Shown in pieces: positions 1 to 13,700 of a DNA stretch of 64,000 nucleotides. Where the stretch lies: contig NC_045128.1 of NCBI RefSeq assembly GCF_007655135.1, positions 15,516,230 through 15,580,229 on the forward strand. Direction: 5' to 3'. Every line of letters starts with the position of its first letter. Position 1 is the stretch's first letter. A program made the translations under genes and the position numbers. The notes under the pieces were generated by a model that was given only the letters and a program-made list of their open reading frames with translations, made no database searches and had not been told where the DNA came from. This DNA comes from Punica granatum (taxonomy: Eukaryota > Streptophyta > Magnoliopsida > Myrtales > Lythraceae).

Positions 1-360
1 TTTTGCGGTTTTCTTGCAGATCGGGTCGATCCGAGACTCTTTTCGAAAAATGACCACCACAGTCATCTCTGGAGGTGAGTTAGGAGTCGGGAGCCATTGG
101 CCTTGCCTCAAAATTCCATCGAGATCCACCGTGGTGAATTCCGACCCGAAAACTGCCCAGTCGGGTCTATTTTTCTAGACGTGCTCTGTTTTCCGTGATC
201 CTTGCAGGGCTGTACAGGTCGACCCGATAACTCTGGGACCAACCGACCACCACAATCATCTCCGGGGGTCAATTAGGAGTCAGGGGCCGTTGACCTTGCC
301 TCAAAATTCCATCGGGAGCCTCGGTGGCGACATCCGACTCGACTTGTGCCAATCAGGTCT
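1..360. repeat. Imperfect tandem duplication of about 190 bp
   Basis: Two related blocks follow each other. Both begin near a GACCACCAC motif (about 49 and 243), run through a shared stretch ending CCTTGCCTCAAAATTCCATC (ends near 130 and 312), and end near a TC(A/G)GGTCTAT motif. Differences are scattered substitutions. No coding potential is visible. The composition matches the retroelement-like sequence that follows. The left edge is cut by the window. Confidence 0.7.
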
Positions 361-3360
361 ATTCAGGTTCCAGTCGGGTCTGTTAAGGCTATTCGGGTCT
401 GTGCAAGGCTAAAACAGCCAAAACCCGACCCAACAAAGGTCCAACCCTACTTTTTGCAGTCCCATCCCATATCTCGGGACTAGGTATGACCATTCCCAAC
501 TTAGAGGAGCTAGGACTTATACATTTTTGTTGTGTTTACGGAGTCATAAGGCGTTTTTATGCAAGTTTTACTTCCAAACTTTAATATTATGCAATTTTCT
601 TATTATATCATGCATGTTTATCATCGTTTAATGTGCTAGCATGTCGGGAAACGTTTAAATCGAAGTCGAGAAGACCGATTTAAACCCGAACGACCAAATA
701 GGCTCACGGGTTTCCTTTGAGGAAAAGTATCCGTGACCCCTTTGTTATTTTTTCGGGTTATAATCGGTTTCCTTATCCCGATTTGAGTTTATTCCTGAAT
801 CTTTATGTTTTCCCACATCCATGAAATCGGTATCGTTTTATCGATTCTTTAAATAACGTGTTTGTGCATGTTTGTGTGCTTGAATGAGTTTTCCAAATCA
901 TGACGATACTGATTTTGTTAAATACGTGTCACTTATCGTGTTTAACGCTTGAGCATGCGAGAAATAGTCGAAATCGGGTTCAAGAGAACGTTCGAGACCC
1001 GAAATGGGTCAGGGAAACCCATGGCTATTCCCAAGAGGAAAGAGCCGAAGGTTCCTCGACCTTATTCAGGTCAAGAACGGTCTCTTTACCTTGATGAAAT
1101 TCATTTCTCGGATTTTGTGCAAATTGCAATTTCAATATCATCGCAAATCCCACATTAAAATTCCTTTAGAACATCGTTTTCAAAGGAAAAATGCATAAAT
1201 TCATGTATCGATGACTCTTTCGGGCCCATTTGGATTCCAAGGGTATTTTGGTTATTTTGACCAAATTATCTTCGACCTTCCTGGACCCGTCTTGGTCGCC
1301 GTGTCATGAATTATTTTCATTAAATTGAGCTTTTCGGGTACTCAGACTTCATTCAGTGGATCAATCCATGATCTGTCTGACTGTCTGTAACCCGCACATT
1401 TACTGTATTCGGCATTTAATTTTAAGCTGTAAATCCACAAACAGGTTAATCGGGACGCTCACATGATTAAACCCACTTCACACTGATAAAGTTTGCACTA
1501 ATTGGTCATTAACTGATAACTCGTCGATGAGTTGTCAAATGACGTTGGTGCCCTTTTCAAACTTATCAATTTCAAAACCCGAAACGCGCGGTCCGATGTA
1601 GCATGGACGTCTAGAAAGGGCTTCTGTGCTCAACTTGAGTTCTTACCTGATTTCAAGTAACTCAGGTCAGGATACAAAAGATCTTTCTAGATCACTTCCG
1701 GGCAGATCGACCGGTTCTTTGGTTTTTTCGGGGTTCTTGCACAACCCTGGACGATCCAGGGAATTGGTCGACACCGGCTACAGGACGAGGTGGCCCGCAC
1801 TGCGATGTTTCCCCTTTTCTGAAAACAATTTTCAAATAAATGGCAAAATCGTCTTTTCACAATTCAGCGACACCCCTAGGGTTAGCATGACAAAAACACT
1901 ACAGTACAAGATAGGAATGGGCTACATGTTCAGGTGTAGGTTCATCTGCATAACCTTTTCGTATCTAACTGATAAGTTTCTGTCATCCTAACATAGACTC
2001 GGGTAACTAGAACGGTTGTTTCTGTCACAAAACATGCAAAATCCTTATTAATCATTCACTCGACCTAACCAAATGCTAGATAATGGTTAGGGGAACTCTA
2101 GGTTCCAAATTTAGAGTCAAAACACGAGTTTGGTTAAATTAGTGGTAATTCAGTGACACAATACAAAATGACTGTAAAAACAATCCACACACACGAGACT
2201 TGAACACAGACACCATGTCTATCAAGTTTTCAAAGCGAAGCCGAATGCAGAATATTTTACATGCGTTTGCTTGTTTAGTATAGGCATTTGCTTGCAAAAA
2301 CACCCCTGGGTTAATAATATGTTAATTCACGTAAACACGACAATAACAAACACTTTGTCTGTTATTAACATATTGCGTGTTATCTTTCTGCACTTGTTTA
2401 TCATGCGGGTCGATCATGATCCCTAGGCCGAACAATATTAGGGTTCAACGCCCTAATCACCAATCACAGGGTCCAACACCCTAACCATCACTCACAGGGT
2501 TCAACGCCCTATTCAGTGAGAGCGTGCATCGAGTTTTAGTTCTTCGGTCTTTTCCTTAAACTCATGGTGAGTTGGAGAGGAATAATAACCGAACGCGAGT
2601 CTACGGGAATTCAGCCATTTGTAATTTGTATTTATTGTTTCTGAGAGCATTGTAAGGATTTTATTTTATACATTTTTTCTGTAAGAATTCCAGTCAGTAA
2701 GCGAACAGTTCGAGAGTCGAATTAATCGAATCGGTCCAATGATTGCTCAAAGGAAAGTAAATCCAAGATCTCGCGGTTCTAGTTCACGCAGGGATTCAAC
2801 CTCCATGGTTCGATGAATTGTAACGCAAGATTGTGAATCAACTCCCTGACATACGGGATTACTTCTCTCTCGGCTTCTCAACCGACATCGATTAATTCAT
2901 CGAATTTACGGTGTCAAAACGTGCGAGTTGAGCGCAACTTAACTCACGCGGTCATAAAAATAAAACGGCAAGCTTAGCAAACCAGAGTACCAAAAGGGTG
3001 TGCGGGATATAGGCCCGCACGTAATATGAACCCCTGAATTCGAAATTTTCGGTTCCGCATAGACCAATACCTTAATAAACTAGGTGTTCGATACCCCTAG
3101 ACTTGGGTAACTTATCGGCCCTCGACCTCCGGGTCGTAAATGGTAAGTGGCGACTCCTTCTCTCACGCATGTCACGTCCATCACGCGTCCTCACGGGAAG
3201 GCGGACACTCCCAAGCCACGCGATCCAAAAGCGCGCGATGCGGGCCTCGACGAGAGCCCACGTTCGGGTCTGTACAACATGGTTTAAGAATTATCCAAAA
3301 AGGTCCATGGTTTACATGTTCCAGATCTATCCCGACTTCAATTTGTCCATTAATTTTTAA
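361..3360. mobile_element. Decayed LTR-retrotransposon-like DNA, probably gypsy noncoding or LTR sequence
   Basis: No ORF with recognisable protein similarity is present. The stretch ends near 3145 with a GTGGCGACTCC motif, followed by GC-rich sequence. From memory, this motif is common near the LTR and primer-binding region of plant Tat/Ogre-type gypsy elements. Short ORFs here look like noise. The assignment rests on motif and texture only, since neither LTR pair nor a polyprotein was found. Confidence 0.35.
2430..2512. repeat. Short tandem repeat with core CAGGGTYCAACRCCCTA
   Basis: Three successive imperfect units share the core GGGTTCAACGCCCTA or GGGTCCAACACCCTA, spaced about 30 bp apart. 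Each unit is itself a near-palindrome (AGGGTT..CCCT), so each could form a small hairpin. It lies inside the retroelement-like region. Confidence 0.7.
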
Positions 3361-4797
3361 CGATGTTAATGACGTGGAACGTAAGTGGGCTCATCCTTGC
3401 CACTGTGGCTCTTTGTCCGTGATAGATTCTAGAAAAGAATTAAAACCATGGGATAGATTTAAGAAAAAGATTAAAACCACGTGATAGGTTTGGGGCCCAT
3501 TTATATTTCATTGATGGACAATCAACGTTGGAATAAGTTTGAAACATTATGTAAACCATAGGCCTTTTTGGAAAACTTTTAAAGTATGTGATGGATTTGA
3601 GAAAATGGTAAAATTATGAGATATATGACGTAAAAATCTCCTGTAATATATATAGTGTTGTTTTGTCAAGAAAAGAAAAGTAATCCATTAAAATTAAGAA
3701 AAACAATATTGCAATGATAAAAAAAATAAGGGAATTCATTTTCCTCGAAGGCTGAGTTTGGATTGGAGACTAGGTTTGAACTAGAGGCTGAGTCCAAACT
3801 GTGGGTTGAAACTGTAGTAGAGACTGAGCCACAATAAAGATGTCGTATACAATGTGGTGTGGACACGATAAAGTTGTCTCGGCCTGTTTTGGCCAAAAGG
3901 CTAAGCCAAATCTAAGTGAGAGTTGGTTACTCGGGGGCCTTCCCATGTGGCAATTGTTGAATATGAGTTCCCACACTTTGTTGTTTCATCCACCGAGCTG
4001 CGTTCGGCGTCATAGGCTGAATTGATACTTGCGACACCGAAGGAAACACGGATGTAGCCGGGACATGATTCTTGGATAAAGCAAATGTCGGCGTCGAAGG
4101 CATTAAGCTAACTAACCCATATGGCAAAACAGATGGGTGGTAACACGGTGGGCACCGCATATCAGTCGAGTGACCAATGAAGTTACAACTCCATGATTAG
4201 AAGAAGATGCTACTTCAGGGACTTCGTTAATGAACAAACCTGAATCTTTGATACTCTTCTCCTCAATAAGTGTCTCATGAGTTGCCTCTTGGCTTTGTTT
4301 CATCTCCAAAGCCACCTTTATCTCTCATCAATTTGGTGAGAAAGAGCTTTTAGCTTGTCTTCGAACGGTCTCATGATCATAGACAACCACTCGATCCTCT
4401 CAAACATAGGCGGCGCTAGGTCATCGGCATCGACTCGAGAACGAAATTTCCATCTTGATATCTAACACTTTTTTGGTGGAAAGGTGGGTCCCACCAGGCA
4501 TTGTTTGTTCACATTAAAAACGTCAAGACACCAATTCGGCCACGCGTATGGTGATTGCATGGTGCTAGAAAAGCAATTCCAAGAAATTGACGAGTCACTA
4601 GTCGGCTCCACCGAAACAAAGCGAGTACCACGACCTGATTTTAAATTCAAATCAAAGTGCGCCTAAGACGATTCACGACTCGGGAATTTAGCCTTTTAGG
4701 TTCTTCACGAAAGTCCACGTATGAACACGAAACGAGTTTGAAAACAACCAAGCGACTATGCAACCTGCTTAATTACTATTCGGCCAACACTCAGCTT
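3361..4797. other. Intergenic DNA without a recognisable gene
   Basis: Only short ORFs with no family signature occur on either strand. The text around 4180-4660 has the moderate GC and broken reading frames typical of old repeats, but I cannot assign a class. Confidence 0.5.
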
Positions 4798-5499
4798 AAA
4801 AAGCCGAGTTTGAAGTGAAGAAAATCCACTCGATGTGAGTGAACTCGTCCCATCGATAATCTTCGGCAAGTGGTGTCGAAAGAAGATAATGTCTTCGCCT
4901 TGAAAACCTAGGAGCTCCAAGGACGAATTTTATCGATCCACAGAGAATCGATTGGGGGACATATGAAACGGGAATTGAAAGGTGCGGTAAAATAAGGTGC
5001 GATGAAACTAAAAGTGCTTGAAAGGTAAATGTGCAAGGAAAAATAAAGTATAGGTAAAGTAAAGTGCGGGAAAGGAAAAGATAAGTAAATAGTAGTCGGG
5101 GACCTTTACAATAGTAGATCGGCTCGATATATAGGTGTTATAAAAAGTTGAGTTTGAAGTGAAGGAAATCCACTCAATGCGAGTGAACCCGACCTGTCGA
5201 TAAACTTCGGCAACTGATGTCGAAGGAAGATAATGTCTCCGTCTTGAAAAGCCCAGATCTCCAAGGACGATTTTTATCTATCCACAAGGAATCGATTGGA
5301 GGATAAATGAAACGAGAATTGAAATGTGCGGTAAAATAAGGCTATGAAAGTAAACGTGCTTGAAAGGTAAAGGTGCAAGGAAAAATAAAGGACAGATAAA
5401 GTAAAATGCAAGAAAGGAAAAGATAAGTAAATGGTACAATTGATGCGTTGGTCGAGAACCTTCACAATAGTAGACTGACTCGATATATATGGGTGTTAT
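4798..5499. repeat. Head-to-tail tandem duplication, 344 bp plus 358 bp
   Basis: Copy A is 4798-5141 and copy B is 5142-5499. Both start AAAAAG(C/T)(C/T)GAGTTTGAAG and end with GGTGTTAT. They share a long purine-rich stretch containing GGAAAAATAAAG and GGAAAAGATAAGTAAATG-like text. They differ by many substitutions and a few indels (one is about 18 bp near 5437), so the duplication is not recent. No protein is encoded. Confidence 0.85.
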
Positions 5500-7190
5500 A
5501 TGAAATCCTAAGGAATATATCGTAATCAGATATGCCTATAATTACAATTTGCAATAACATCAAAATAGGAAATTGACCCCTAAGGCTATCTAAATTGCCT
5601 AAAAATAAGATATCAAATAAAATCGGAGAAATATCTTACTTACTCGACTTTGTAAAATCAAAGATCACATGAGAATATCACGAGAATACCTTTACAGCCA
5701 AAAAAAGAGAAGCTTAATAAACCATCTGATGAACAAAAAAGATAGAAAAAGAAATATATTAAAAAAAAAAAAAGAAAACCAAAAGTCAAGAGTCTGGCAG
5801 ACCCAAGCAATCCAACACTCCTATAGATTTTTTAATATTATAATTTGTAATTTTTCAGATCTGAACTTTTATAGCCGTTAGGGAATAACGAGGCAGGTCG
5901 CAAGATGCTCATCCTCGTACTTTTTTACTTTCTTGATGGCAATGCGAAGAAGCAGAACAAATTTGTTTTCTTTTTGACAAATAAGAATCTGAATAAATAG
6001 AAACTGGGGGATATGCTGAAATTTTAATAGCTGGATAAATCAAAAGTAATCCTGAGTTATATGAATTCATCGTAATAATAGCAGATTTAAGGAAGTCATG
6101 ATTCTTTAGATGACCCATTAATAAGCTCAAGGTGCGTTGGAGTTTCCTAAAATTTGCTTTCAATATTATTTGGGAGTCCAAGATCTGACTTGACATACTC
6201 GAAAACTTGTCTTTAATGTATACCCTTAAAAGAAAAATATTATCAACACAAAGCGGAGCCAAATTACTCAAACTCACTAGTTCATACATTCTCCCATTTA
6301 CCTTGTGATATAATATGTTATAATCGATATCGGTATTGGTTAATCGTATAGCAAATGAGTTTGAGCTAAGTTAAATATGGAATGCGTATTTCATGTTCAA
6401 GAGCGCGGATAAGAGACCTTAATATTATTTCTTAAATTTTTACTAGGATTATATGGCTTTAACCTCATTTCGAACACAAAAGTTCCAGTTGTTGGATGTT
6501 GGAGCCCAAACTCCATATAAGCACATGGATTACCTTTACGGTGCCGGTGTTGGATTTTTGCCATTGACATTTGACCTTAGGGCAGACTTTCTCTTCCGTT
6601 TTCTTGGCTTTTTAACTAGATTACAAACCCAAACAGCATCTTCCGTGTTCTTTTGAGAAGGTACAATATAAGGCGTACTTTGACACATTCTGTTTGACAA
6701 CAACTAATCTACTTTGACGCCATCTGAAATTTTTCACTTGGCTTATATAAATTTGCGATAATCTCGAACCAAAAACTCCAAGCCCCATCTACTAGAATTC
6801 CTTCAGCGTGTCAGGTGTGGGATTTTTGCTTTATTGCCTCTGAACAGTAAGTAATTATAGAATGTGTTAAGTCCGTTAGATAGTGTACCTGACAATTTTC
6901 CTCATCAGAAAGTGATTCCTCATCAAATGTCTTTTTCCTTTTATTGTTCCCTTTACATATGGGATGATGTGATGATGCCCCGCTTAAAATCTAACTACTT
7001 ATTTCATCTCCTGATCATTATCTACTTATTGTGAACTTTTCGTGTCCGAGATAATTACTTGAAATCAAGATATTCGGAATGATTTCTCGTCCTCTTTATT
7101 CATGGGTTGTTTAATATAATTGAAAAGGATAAGTACTAATTGTAAATTTTTTTTAATAATAATTGATACAAATAAATATTAATTAATATT
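5500..7190. other. Intergenic DNA upstream of the VIT/VWA gene
   Basis: AT-rich sequence with only short ORFs and an A-run near 5760. I see no gene, repeat array or transposon end that I can support. Confidence 0.5.
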
Positions 7191-7786
7191 ATCCGAAAGG
7201 CTGTCGGCTGTCGCTTTCCCATGAAATTCCGGGGCGTCAACGGCCATTCAAATTTACCGTTCACGCACTCAGCACTTCAAAGTCGGCAAAACCTCGTACG
7301 TGTCGACCATCCATTGGCTACATCCCCAACGGGCTCCAACACTTCCCCACGCGTCGGGTGGGGGGTTCTGTAGCCCAAAAGCCAAATGCTGCCGTCCCTT
7401 TCGTTCTCCGATCCGCGCAGGAGATGAGCGTTATTCGATAGGCCATCGACAACGCCAAAGCAAGAACCTTTCTTCCTTCTCCTCCCCCCCCCCAAAGGAT
7501 CAACCCCTTTCCCATTTCCATCTCAAATCATTCATCTTCGAGCAACATCACGGAATCTTCAGTATAACCCACCCTGAGGGGAAAGGGAGAGAGCCCGCAT
7601 TCGCCATACCCTTTGCAAGCAACTTGTTGGGTACTCCTCTCCCCGTTCGATTCATCCGAGAAGAAAGGAACGGAGAGGGAGTTCGTCGGACAAGCTTTCA
7701 GGGGAACCCCCCATTTCTTTCTTCTGCACTGGTTCTTGGGGTGGGGAAGGAGGAGATTGATTTACTGATTGATCGTATTAGATCCC
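7191..7786 (+). promoter_or_regulatory. Promoter-proximal region and 5' untranslated region of the VIT/VWA gene
   Basis: Composition changes from AT-rich to GC- and CT-rich just before the start codon, including a run of ten C at about 7484-7493 and CTTCCTTCTCCTCC text, as is usual for plant 5' leaders. I saw no clear TATA box at a normal distance. The transcription start cannot be placed from sequence alone. Confidence 0.4.
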
Positions 7787-10700
7787 ATGTCAGCGGAGGA
7801 CTTCATCAAATCGGTGGATGATGGGATCCGCCTCTCGAAGCGGCTCTACTTTGGGAAAGACCGGGCGGTGGCCCCGCCCAAGACCCCGCCACCCATGGAG
7901 AGGTCGCTGCAGTCTTACCTGCCCTCCTCTCCGATGGTCTATGCCGTCATCCCCGACCCGTCCATCGTGGATAACCCCGACATCCCGAGCTACCAGCCCC
8001 ATGTCTACGGGCGGTCCGATCCCCCTGCCCTGATCCCCCTTCAGATGAACAGCGTCGAGCTTAAGGCCGACTGCTACCTGGACACCGCCTTCGTATCTGT
8101 CTCTGGGACGTGGCGGGTGCACTGTGTCATGGGCAGCAAGTCCTGCGATTGCCGTATCGCGGTCCCTATGGGCGAGCAGGTAATTTTCGCATCACTATAG
8201 CAGTTTTTTCATGACCTGAGGTAAAGAACAACTCGATATTTTAAGCATTAGCTGGGTTTGATTCATATAGTTTGTCGGATTGCTCTAGACTCTGTGCTAA
8301 CATTTCTCCGGCTTTCGAACTGGTATAGACACTTTGAAAACCATCAGTGGACTTATTACATATGGTTTTATTTTTCATTGGTCTGTTATGTCTTCTCAAG
8401 CAATATTATTTGGCTAACAGGGTTCAATTCTAGGTGTTGAAGTGACTATCTCCAGGAAGTCATACTGCACGCAATTCATACCCATTGAAGAGAAGAAGGA
8501 TATCGACAAGGCAGCTCGAGTAGAGGATGGGGGCTTTCTCAAAGCTCACATATTTACCTTAAAAGTCCCTCAGGTAGAAAGTCGAAACATAAGGTTTACC
8601 ATGTTTCATTTAGTTATAATTCTAACATCTGAACTTACGGGTGTTTGAGCTTTCAGGTAGATGGGGGTTCTAATATTTCGATCAAGATTTGCTGGTCTCA
8701 GAAGTTGCTATTTAGTGATGGTCAGTATACTTTGAATGTGCCATTTACCTTTCCCGAATATGTTATCCCTGCTGGGAAGAAACTCTCCAAAAAAGAAAGG
8801 ATAGAGGTGAACGTGGATGCTGGAACAGAAAGCGAAGTTTTGTGCAAGACAACGAGCCATCCTTTGAAGGTCTGAACTGCTCCTTCTTTCCCCCTTTATT
8901 ATGAATCCTGCCTTAGCAGCTAAATTAGCCAAAAAAATTTCCATTAAAGTACTTTCTTCGGTTCTTCAGGAATTGAGGCGGAAAGTGGGAAATTTGGGAT
9001 TCTTATATGAAGCAGAAGTTCTTTCATGGTCTAATGCCGATCTTAACTTCTCATATACCGTGAGATACAGATTCCCCTTCTCTTATGCATTTTGTAATTT
9101 TACATATACCTCGTTTGCTCTGACATGTAGACTAAGAGCATTCTTTCCTGACCTTTTTGGTCCTTGTTCTAGGTCTCTTCAAGTCATATAATTGGCAATG
9201 TGCTCGTGCAATCTCCATCATTGTATGATGTTGATCAAAGAGAAATGTTTTGTCTTTACCTTCTCCCTGGAAACCAAAAGAGTAGCAAGGTTAGTCTGGC
9301 ACTCTCCGGCTCTATGGCTGTTTTATCAATTTGCTTAATGCTGACCTGGTTTTTCTTGTTTCTTCCTTTCTGTAGTTGCTTAGAAAGGATGTCGTATTTG
9401 TTGTTGATATAAGTGGCAGTATGAAGGGAAAGCTACTGGAGGACACAAAGAATGCTCTATCTGCATCTCTCCATAAGCTTGGGCCTGAAGATTCATTTGC
9501 GATAATAGCTTTTAATTCTGAGGTTTACCAGTCGTCGATGTCCTTGGAATTGGCTACTCCTGAAGCAATTGATAGGGCTACCCAGTGGATAGAGATAAAC
9601 TTTGTCCCAGGGGATGGTACAAATATCTTGAATCCTCTAAACAAGGTACCATTTTTCCTATTTTATTCTCATTATTATTGTTATTACTATTGCTGTTGTT
9701 GCGAAGATGAAATTGACAACGAATGTTTATGCACACAGATATCTAATTGAACAAAATAACCTATCGCTTTAACGATACTTAAATTCTTAATTAGTTATCT
9801 TGTGATCATTCTTGTTGAGGAACGAAGTAGAGTCAAAAGGTTTTGCAAATTGCATTACACTTACCAGCATTTATGTAGTCTCACATTCCTCAATGTATGC
9901 CCCAGTAAGCGTTTTCCTTTTCATATTCCCTCATCAAGAGGAAAGAAAAGTGAAAAACTTGGAAACTTCTGCCAGATTTCCTGAAACAGAGGCATCTGAG
10001 ACTATGGGGGGTTTTGTTTGTTATTTGGGCAACAGGGCAAGACAATGGCCTTTTATTCTTGTGTAACCATGTGAGACAGTGTTTTCATATACACAAATGT
10101 TAAAATGTGGCGCTCACTCTCTCTCAGGATTTTCTTCAGGAAAGATATTCAACTGCCATATAAAGAAAGGAAAAATTAAAGAGAACTCGCTCCTTCATCT
10201 GACTGATCTATAAATAAATAAAACCGATTTACTGAGCATATATAAATTTAAATAATTCTTTTCAGGCAGTAGAGATGCTATCAGATTGTCGCGGTTCTGT
10301 TCCAATTATCTTCCTGATCACAGATGGGACTGTGGAAGATGAGCGACATATTTGCGATGTGATGAAAAGTAAAGTATTGAATGGAAGATCAACACATCCC
10401 CAAATATTCACTTTTGGCATAGGTAACAGTTCCTTGGGCTTTTTACTTAGAAGTTAGAACCATACATTAATATTTGAATGGGGTTAGTTTATTTTCTTAT
10501 GTCTGACATTAATATTATCAATTAAGTAGAACTTTGTTGAGTGAGAGTGCGTTTGGATTGAGAGTTGAGTTGAGTTGAGTTTTGGTTTTAATTGGTTTGT
10601 AATGATTGTATTGTTGAATTATGAGAAAAAGTATGAAAAAGTAATAAATAATTGAGAGAAAATAATGATTAAGTAATGATTGTGTTGTTGAATTGTGAAA

Positions 10701-13700
10701 AAGTAATGAATAGTTGAGAGAATTTAATATTAAAAATTGAATTGAATGGTTAAAAATATTTAAAAAATAAAAAAAGTAATGATTGTGATGTTGAATTGAA
10801 GATAAGTGAAGTTGAGTTGAGTTGAGTTGAGTTTAACATTGTTTATAAAACAAACACACCCTAAGCATAAGTTGATTTGAAGCTGACCAATGGCATAGTC
10901 AAGCACGATGTAAGCTGCATCAATCACATATTCTTACCTTAATATCAACATCCTTTTAGTTCAGGCTTATGCTAGTGCGACGTGGAAGGCAAAATAGGAA
11001 AAAAGAGGGGCGAAAAAATAATAATAATAAAACATAACATCGGTTATGGAGACCGAGCCATGTTCTGGTCTGATATCATTATTTCATTGTTTGGTTTCCC
11101 TGAGATTTTAATCATTTAGGAGAATTGGCCTCTAAGGATGTCACATACTCCTTTTATCATTACCTAGCGGGATATTTGTTTATTTGTGTAGTTGAGTAAT
11201 CTAAATATGTAGTCCTTTTCTTGTTCCTTTGGCAGCTCCTTTTGTTAACTTTTCTTGGAATAACTTTTCAGGTACATTCTGTAATCATCATTTCCTTAGG
11301 ATGCTTGCAACTATAGGCAGGGGCCAATACGATGCTGCATATGATGTAGGTCAGTTGTTTCTGAGTTTACAAGTCTGATTTTCTTTTATATTATCTCATA
11401 ATTTGCAAGCAGTGATTGAATGTTAGAAGGGATGGAACTGGGAACTGGTCTGTTAGTTCGTCTAATTTTGAGAATTTATATATGCATCGTATTAATATCT
11501 ACTATTTAGAATTTTTTTTTAATATATGCTCTCCAATTTAACGACATATCAGCTCATCTGGGTTAGTTTTACTGCTCCTGGGTGCTAACGGCAGATCCAC
11601 AGGAGTGTTTTAGGACGCATGATATGGGTCCACGTGACGAGTAATACTTTCTATGGCATGAGAAAATGATCTTATCATGGTGAATAGGCAATACGGGTTT
11701 CAGTTTAAAGATTGCAAAATTCATTTACTGTATCTAAATCTTTTTTGTGAATACTTGAGTGCAATTGTAGTTGCTCCTTTTACAATTTATAAGTAATCAG
11801 CAATCCTTAGAAGATTAGTTTGTGTGTTCTGATAGTTTCTCAATCAATTAATATCCAGATATGATTGATCTTCGAATGGAAGCACTTTTTTCGAGAGCGG
11901 CATCAACGATTCTTACAGATATTGCCATTGAGCCACTGGAGGATCTAGAGATTGAGGTACGCCAGTACAATATTCTAAGATGGAGTTCAAATGTAGTTTC
12001 AGATTTCATCCATCTGGCGTCTGTTATGTCATCTAATTATGTGAATTTAGAGAAGTTGCTGAATAGTTTTATTGCCGATTCAGCCATCTGATTGATGTTG
12101 TTTCCTGGTCATAACATTGGTCTCCTTGTATGTTATTTCTAATCATGCATATGGACCTTTTCTCTATACCTCACAGCATGACAAGCCTCATCAGTTGTCT
12201 CTGAAACCTCGTGCCATTCCCTTGTAGATACTTATATAAGGGGAATTGTGGTCTTTGGACCTTCAGATGCACCTTTTCATGTCGTATTTAAATTAACCAA
12301 ATAGCAATCAGCACTGCTTTATCCTTCTGCTGAAAAAGCTGAAATTCTTTAAGAAATTCCATTCTGATCTCTATCAGTTTTATTCTGCAATAACTTTATC
12401 CCAGCAAAGTGAACTTGGCATTACATTTTCATGTACTGTGATACATATGCTCAATGCCTTCCCCAGAAAAGTGATCCATGCAGCTGATTTTGCAGATGTA
12501 CCCTTCTCGTATCCCTGATCTATCATCGGCGTTCCCTTTGACTGTGTTCGGCAGATACAATGGTCGTTTGCCTGATCAGCTTAAAGTCACTGGCACTTTA
12601 GCAGATTCAAGTACTCATGTGATAGATTTGCATATTCACAAGGCAAAGGACATTCCTCTCGACAAGGTAGACTTTTCCTTGTCGTGTAATCTTTATACAT
12701 TTTGAGGAGTTAACATTATTACGTTTGCCAAGATGTCTCGCCTGAACTGGAACTTGAATTATGAGCTTTAAGCAAACTGTATCTCATGGCAATCAGAAAG
12801 TCCAGTTCAGCTTTCATAAATTACCTGGTAACTTGGGTTGCCACGAAGGCTTCTATATGCCATGGATTTTATGGAAATTTATTTTAGTGCACTAGAAACT
12901 TTTTTTTTTGTGTCAACATCTTTGTGTGAATCTATTCCTGCTCAGGTATGTGCGAAGCCACAGATCGATCAGCTCACAGCTCAGTCATGGTTATCAGAAG
13001 ATAAGTTGCTTGAAGAGAAGGTATAATTTTCTTTATCTGTTGTGTTTGGCAAATCTTTATTTCGAAAGCATAGTTAGCCGAACTCCGTAAGATTGGTTCT
13101 AGGATGCAAATTCATGCCCACACGCCGTGGGAAACTGGACTCATTGGGCCAGTTCACCTGCTAAACTGGCATCAATTGTCAGTTGTTTCATCAAACTGGA
13201 TGTAAACCAGAAAACTCTCTGCAGTTGAAATTTAATGTGCTTTATGATAGTTACATAATGCATCTTAAATCCAAAAGGAACATATTAACGGGCACAGTCA
13301 GTTGGCTTGAAACCATGCCTCAACTGTTTCATGTCTGCTCTGGGTCCTGATAAAAATGTTTGAAAGTGTTCTACATTACTTGCAAGCTTGTCCCAGTTTC
13401 AGAACAGTCAACGCCAGAAGACAAGCATATGTTATTTGTGCATGTATCATTTTGTGAGGTTACATTGCCAAACTGGTTGATCGGGTTTGCCCTTTACAGG
13501 TCACAAAGCTTAGCATGCAAAACAGTGTTGCTTCAGAGTTTACCCGTATGATCCTGCAAGAGACCAATGAAGGAACGAAAGCCACAGAAACATCTGGATC
13601 AGAGAAGGTATGTTTGTCCTTCAATTGCCACGATATACTCTCTCACTGTATAAACTGCTCAATAACTTTTACGCCTTACTTCTTTTGTGAAGTGGCAATA

